This document shows, in pieces, positions 61,185 through 64,000 of a stretch of 64,000 nucleotides of DNA. The DNA comes from Erythrobacter donghaensis (GTDB lineage: Bacteria > Pseudomonadota > Alphaproteobacteria > Sphingomonadales > Sphingomonadaceae), in assembly GCF_002155425.1 (NCBI RefSeq), contig NZ_MUYG01000009.1, positions 62,001-126,000 of the forward strand, read 5' to 3'. The translations under genes and the position numbers were made by a program. Numbering within the stretch: the stretch's first letter is position 1; each line of letters opens with the position of its first letter. Under the pieces are notes generated by a model. The model saw only the letters and a list, made by a program, of their open reading frames with translations, had not been told where the DNA came from and did no database searches.

Positions 61185-61904
61185 ATGGCAGTGGTCGCTC
61201 AACTTGCCCGCCATGTCGCCCCCGTGATCGACATGGTCTACCCCCCGCGCTGCCCTCTGTGCGGAGCGGCGATTGCGGGGCAGGAGGGGCTGTGCCTCGA
61301 TTGCTGGAGCACGCTGGAGGTGCCCGCTCAGCCTGAGGCGCATGGCAGTGCGGTGCCGGTTTACGCGGCGACTTATTACACCGAGACCTCGCGCAGGCTG
61401 GTGCTGGCCTACAAGCATGGCGGGCGGATTGCGCTGGCGCGGCTGCTGGCGCGGTTAATGGCGGCGCGCCTGCCCGAGGTCACGCCCGGCCGAGCGCCGC
61501 CGGTGCTGGTGCCGGTGCCGCTGCATCGCTGGCGACTGTGGAGCCGCGGGTTCAATCAGGCGGCCTTGCTGGCGCGCGAGCTGGCGCGGATGGGCAAGGG
61601 CGAGGCCGAAGTTGCCGGGCTGATTCGCCACCGCCGCACGCCAAACCTCGGCGGTCTTGGGCGCGAGGCGCGCGAGCAGGCGCTGGCCGGTGCGATCAGG
61701 CTCAACCCGCGGCGGATCGCGCAACTGGCGGGGCGCGATGTCATACTGGTGGATGATGTGCTGACCAGCGGTGCGACCAGTAGAGCCTGCATCGCCGCGC
61801 TGGCGCAGGCGCGGCCCGCCTCGATCGCGATGGCCTGTTTTGCGCGGGTGGAGGAAGGGCACCATCTGGCGCATCCGGCGCATCAGAGTAGCCCACAAAC
61901 ATAA
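61185..61904 (+). CDS. comF: ComF family phosphoribosyltransferase-like protein
   Basis: A 239-residue ComF. An N-terminal zinc ribbon CPLC...CLDC (residues about 23-43) is followed by a PRTase domain with VLVPVPLHRWRLWSRGFNQAALLA and the PRPP loop VILVDDVLTSGATSRAC (about residues 188-204). In some bacteria ComF takes part in DNA uptake or recycling; its enzymatic substrate is unknown. The ATG at 61185 gives the family start. Divergent from the methyltransferase gene. Confidence 0.93.
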   Translation: MAVVAQLARHVAPVIDMVYPPRCPLCGAAIAGQEGLCLDCWSTLEVPAQPEAHGSAVPVYAATYYTETSRRLVLAYKHGGRIALARLLARLMAARLPEVTPGRAPPVLVPVPLHRWRLWSRGFNQAALLARELARMGKGEAEVAGLIRHRRTPNLGGLGREAREQALAGAIRLNPRRIAQLAGRDVILVDDVLTSGATSRACIAALAQARPASIAMACFARVEEGHHLAHPAHQSSPQT

Positions 61905-61930
61905 CGCCCGAGGCCTTTCGACCCCGGGCG
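61905..61930. terminator. Hairpin directly after comF
   Basis: CGCCCGAGGCC-TTTC-GACCCCGGGCG, an 11-bp stem with two wobble pairs, starting at the base after the comF stop. It lacks a U-run on the plus strand; on the minus strand TTATGTTTG follows. It could end comF or an antisense transcript. Confidence 0.5.
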
Positions 61931-61949
61931 CCACGTGACGAAACGGTGA

Positions 61950-62187
61950 GGATCCACCCTTGCGGGCAGTGGCAGCGACCCCCTAACTTCGCTGCCGGGA
62001 TCCAGTCCCTATCGTTCAACCGGTCGCGCTGACACCCCGCTGCCAGTCTTGCGGTCCGGTCACCCCCTGAACCCGGCACCGGGCGGTGCCATTGTTCGGT
62101 GGAGAACCCCTTGCGAGAGCTCCGAATGGGCTTGTTCCACGCCGCGGCCCGATACGAAAGCCGTTAGCTGCCGGCTTTGTCTTTTTT
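61950..62187 (+). ncRNA. Candidate structured small RNA between comF and hisI
   Basis: This 360-base gap (61905-62267) has no credible ORF but dense pairing potential. GGATCC (61950-61955) can pair with GGATCC (61998-62003), enclosing CCC-TTGC-GGG and the perfect stem GGCAGCGA/TCGCTGCC (61971-61978/61989-61996) with loop CCCCCTAACT. Further along are GGCACC-GGGC-GGTGCC (62075-62090) and TTCGG/CCGAA (62095-62126). It ends in a good intrinsic terminator (62157-62187). Repeated C-rich loops could target ribosome-binding sites. I do not match it to tmRNA, SRP, 6S or RNase P RNA. Orientation rests on the terminator; the 5' end is a guess. Confidence 0.5.
62157..62187 (+). terminator. Rho-independent terminator of the candidate small RNA
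   Basis: AAAGCCG (62157-62163), loop TTAGCTGC, CGGCTTT (62172-62178), then GTCTTTTTT. A 7-bp stem and six-T run, well placed to end a plus-strand transcript 80 bases before hisI. Confidence 0.82.
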
Positions 62188-62267
62188 GCCGCGCCCTGTT
62201 GTTTGCGTGCAACAATCGTCGCATGAGCGCCACCATAGAGATATGATCTGTCCAAGACCCGGCCTCA

Positions 62268-62675
62268 ATGGAGTTTCCCGTGACCGACACCCCCCTGACC
62301 ACCGCCGAGCGCGAAAGCGGCGCGGTGTTTGCACCCCGCTTTGATTCGCAGGGCTTGCTGACTGCCGTGGTGGTCGACGATGCCTCGGGCGAGGTGCTGG
62401 TCGTCGCGCACATGAACGCCGAGGCGCTCGATGCGACGCTGGCGAGCGGCAAGGTACATTTCTGGTCGCGCTCGCGCGGCACGCTGTGGATGAAAGGCGA
62501 GACCTCGGGCAACGTGCTGGCGGTGCGGCAGATCCGGGTCGATTGCGATCAGGATGCGCTAGTGATCCGCGCGGTGCCCGCCGGGCCGACCTGCCACACC
62601 GGCGCGCGTAGCTGTTTCTACCGGGTGCTCGAAACGGGCAAGGGGGAGCCGCGCTTGCGTCGCGACGAAATTTGA
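62268..62675 (+). CDS. hisI: Phosphoribosyl-AMP cyclohydrolase
   Basis: A 135-residue HisI, the third enzyme of histidine synthesis, opening the adenine ring of PR-AMP. Family motifs: [36 protein letters not shown], and the metal-binding DCDQDALVI plus [16 protein letters not shown] with conserved cysteines. The start may be ATG 62268 or GTG 62280 ([10 protein letters not shown]); both are close. It stands apart from other his genes. Its stop overlaps the first MerR-operator-like repeat. Confidence 0.95.
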   Translation: MEFPVTDTPLTTAERESGAVFAPRFDSQGLLTAVVVDDASGEVLVVAHMNAEALDATLASGKVHFWSRSRGTLWMKGETSGNVLAVRQIRVDCDQDALVIRAVPAGPTCHTGARSCFYRVLETGKGEPRLRRDEI

Positions 62676-62727
62676 CGTTCACGTAAGCGTGAGCACACTT
62701 GACGCTCACGTAAACGTAAGGTAGATC
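62672..62727 (+). promoter_or_regulatory. Two near-identical operator repeats and promoter ahead of the MerR-type regulator gene
   Basis: TTGACGTTCACGTAAGCGTGA (one base over 20; 62672-62692) and a second copy at 62699-62719, 27 bases apart, are partly palindromic around ACGT. They resemble the TTACGTAAACGTAA-type sites I associate with LiuR/PsrA-like MerR regulators. The second also provides a -35 (TTGACG) with -10 TAGATC (62722-62727, 17-base spacer), so transcription would start at about the ATG at 62734. Confidence 0.7.
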
Positions 62728-62733
62728 GGGCGG

Positions 62734-63192
62734 ATGGCTACCGCACCCGCACATTCCGCCGCCGATCCTGCCGGTGAAACGCGTCGCAACGGCGCGCATC
62801 TCGACCGTCCGGACGTGCACGCCCGCGAACAGTTCACCATTTCCGACCTTACTTCGGAATTTGGCTGCACCGCCCGCGCCTTGCGCTTTTACGAGGATGA
62901 GGGGCTGATCAATCCGGCCCGCGTCGGTCTTACCCGCGTCTATTCCAAGCGCGACCGCGCGCGGCTTGCCTGGATCATGCGCGCCAAGAACGTTGGCTTC
63001 TCGCTCACCGAAATTCGCGAGATGATCGACCTCTACGATCTTGACGATGGCCGCGTCGAACAGCGCCGCGTCACGATCGAGAAGTGCCGCACGCACATCG
63101 CCAAATTGAAGGCACAGCGCGACGACATCGACTCCTCGATCAAGGAGCTCACCGATTTCGTCGCCGAGATCGAAAAGCTCGACCTCGGCTGA
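62734..63192 (+). CDS. MerR-family transcriptional regulator (LiuR/fatty-acid degradation type)
   Basis: A 152-residue regulator. A disordered front of about 30 residues is followed by the MerR HTH: FTISDLTSEFGCTARALRFYEDEGLINPARVGLTRVYSKRDRARL (about residues 34-78). A long dimerising coiled coil with IEKCRTHIAKLKAQRDDIDSSIKEL follows. There are no metal-binding cysteines, as in LiuR/PsrA-like repressors of acyl-CoA catabolism. It directly precedes an acyl-CoA dehydrogenase gene, consistent with that role, and has two matching repeats at its own promoter. Confidence 0.9.
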   Translation: MATAPAHSAADPAGETRRNGAHLDRPDVHAREQFTISDLTSEFGCTARALRFYEDEGLINPARVGLTRVYSKRDRARLAWIMRAKNVGFSLTEIREMIDLYDLDDGRVEQRRVTIEKCRTHIAKLKAQRDDIDSSIKELTDFVAEIEKLDLG

Positions 63193-63237
63193 GCCGCCCT
63201 CCGACTTTCCAGCACCGCACACCCAAGGGAACACGTG

Positions 63238-64000
63238 ATGCCGACTTATACCGCCCCCACCCGCGACACGCGCTTCGTCGTCAACGAAGTGCTCGACCTT
63301 GCCAGCTACGGCAACCTGCCCGGCTTTGAGAATGCCACGCCCGACATGATCGACACGGTCATCAACGAGGCCGGCAAGTTCTGCGCCGAGGTGCTCGCGC
63401 CGGTCAATCAGGCGGGCGACGAATATGGCTGCACCCGCCACGAAGACGGCTCTGTCACCACGCCTCCGGGCTTCAAGGAGGCCTATCAGGCCTATGTCGA
63501 AAGCGGTTGGGGCACGCTGGCCCAGCCAGAGGAATTCGGCGGGCAGGGCCTGCCCCACGTGCTCGGCTTCGTGCTCGAGGAATATACCGGCACCGCCAAT
63601 CAGGCCTTCGCAATGTATCCCGGCCTTACCGCCGGGGCGATCTCGGCGATTATCGCCAAGGGATCGGAAGAGCAGAAGGCCGCCTTCCTTCCCAAGATGA
63701 TCTCGGGCGAATGGTCGGGCACCATGAACCTGACCGAGCCGCATTGCGGCACCGATCTCGGCATGATCCGCACCAAGGCCGTGCCGAACGGCGATGGTTC
63801 TTATGCGATCACCGGCACCAAGATCTTCATCTCGGCCGGCGAGCATGATCTCACCAGCAACATCATCCACCTGGTGCTGGCCAAGACCCCGGGCGCGCCC
63901 GACAGCACCAAGGGCATCTCGCTCTTCATCGTGCCCAAGTTCCTGCTCGACGCCGATGGCAATCCCGGGGAGCGCAACGGCGTCACCTGCGGGTCGATCG
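63238..64000 (+). CDS. Acyl-CoA dehydrogenase, N-terminal part (runs off the right edge)
   Basis: About 254 residues of a FAD-dependent acyl-CoA dehydrogenase. The N-terminal helical domain is followed by GGQGLPHVLGFVLEEY and the substrate/FAD region MNLTEPHCGTDLGMIRTKA (TEPxxGTDL-type motif, about residues 163-180), then ITGTKIFISAGEHDL. The catalytic base lies beyond the edge, so chain-length preference is open. The N-terminus with a preceding disordered-free DTRFVVNEVL is the long (about 590-residue) FadE5/AcdA-like type. Neighbouring MerR regulator suggests fatty acid or branched-chain catabolism. Confidence 0.93.
   Translation, partial: MPTYTAPTRDTRFVVNEVLDLASYGNLPGFENATPDMIDTVINEAGKFCAEVLAPVNQAGDEYGCTRHEDGSVTTPPGFKEAYQAYVESGWGTLAQPEEFGGQGLPHVLGFVLEEYTGTANQAFAMYPGLTAGAISAIIAKGSEEQKAAFLPKMISGEWSGTMNLTEPHCGTDLGMIRTKAVPNGDGSYAITGTKIFISAGEHDLTSNIIHLVLAKTPGAPDSTKGISLFIVPKFLLDADGNPGERNGVTCGSI

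Noticed and set aside
61905-62190. tmRNA, 6S, SRP or RNase P RNA in the comF-hisI gap
   Set aside because: None of the signatures I know (tRNA-like T arm with GTTCGAATC, SRP GGAAG/AGCAG loop, RNase P GAGGAAAGTCC, 6S open central bubble) could be found on either strand.
62049-62246. 65-residue frame inside the comF-hisI gap
   Set aside because: It runs through the stem-loops and terminator of the candidate small RNA, has no ribosome site and unusual composition; treated as non-coding.

Overview
The window is a GC-rich, gene-dense piece of an alphaproteobacterial chromosome. Protein content and gene order point to Sphingomonadales, most likely Erythrobacteraceae (Erythrobacter/Porphyrobacter-like). 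The basis is the RibBX-type riboflavin enzyme, an rpoD with very acidic inserts, yqeY-dnaG-rpoD order, UrcA, DUF2177, DUF4170 and AIM24 family proteins, a MutL with an endonuclease motif, and TTGACG/TATGCG-type promoters. This is family-level inference from protein resemblance, not a database match. Almost everything is chromosomal housekeeping. I saw no insertion sequence, prophage, CRISPR array or plasmid function.

Layout. 1-1869 (minus): start of purL and two membrane proteins. 1955-10385 (plus): xseB-ispA, an AIM24 protein, coaD, a secreted cyclophilin, queA, an ABC exporter pair, an outer-membrane protein, tgt and a chorismate mutase; queA and tgt both serve queuosine tRNA modification. 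10465-20525 (minus): rpsD, a small secreted protein, rpiB-glyA-small protein-nrdR-trmJ, a sterol-desaturase-type hydroxylase, and the yqeY-dnaG-rpoD group with a REP-like repeat pair in it. 20668-26401 (plus): carA, an intervening small lipoprotein, carB, greA and a small protein. 26428-28799 (minus): DUF4170 and a four-gene YqjD/YqjE-like envelope cluster. 28946-30232 (plus): eno. 30229-39068 (minus): a winged-helix regulator, ribH, an HTH-RibBX fusion, tRNA-Lys, and the rod-shape operon mreB-mreC-mreD-mrdA-rodA.

39272-41125 (plus): mutL. 41146-54133 (minus): DUF1206 protein, NPP-type phosphodiesterase, ychF, a Tat-type SDR, a P-loop kinase, pth, rplY, then an accessory-looking block. That block holds three TraB/GumN paralogues, five related small membrane proteins translationally coupled around one tiny XRE regulator, and an urcA gene with palindromes on both sides of its promoter. 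54287-64000 (mainly plus): glyQ-glyS, ppdK, a minus-strand methyltransferase, comF, a strongly structured non-coding interval, hisI, a MerR regulator with two matching operator-like repeats, and the start of an acyl-CoA dehydrogenase.

Most promising items for follow-up: (i) the 47.9-52.5 kb membrane-protein/XRE/GumN operon; (ii) the HTH-RibBX fusion, whose promoter spacer is a palindrome and whose transcript looks leaderless; (iii) the 61.95-62.19 kb candidate small RNA with C-rich loops and its own terminator; (iv) the urcA promoter bracketed by GTCAGG palindromes; (v) a lipoprotein gene lodged between carA and carB.
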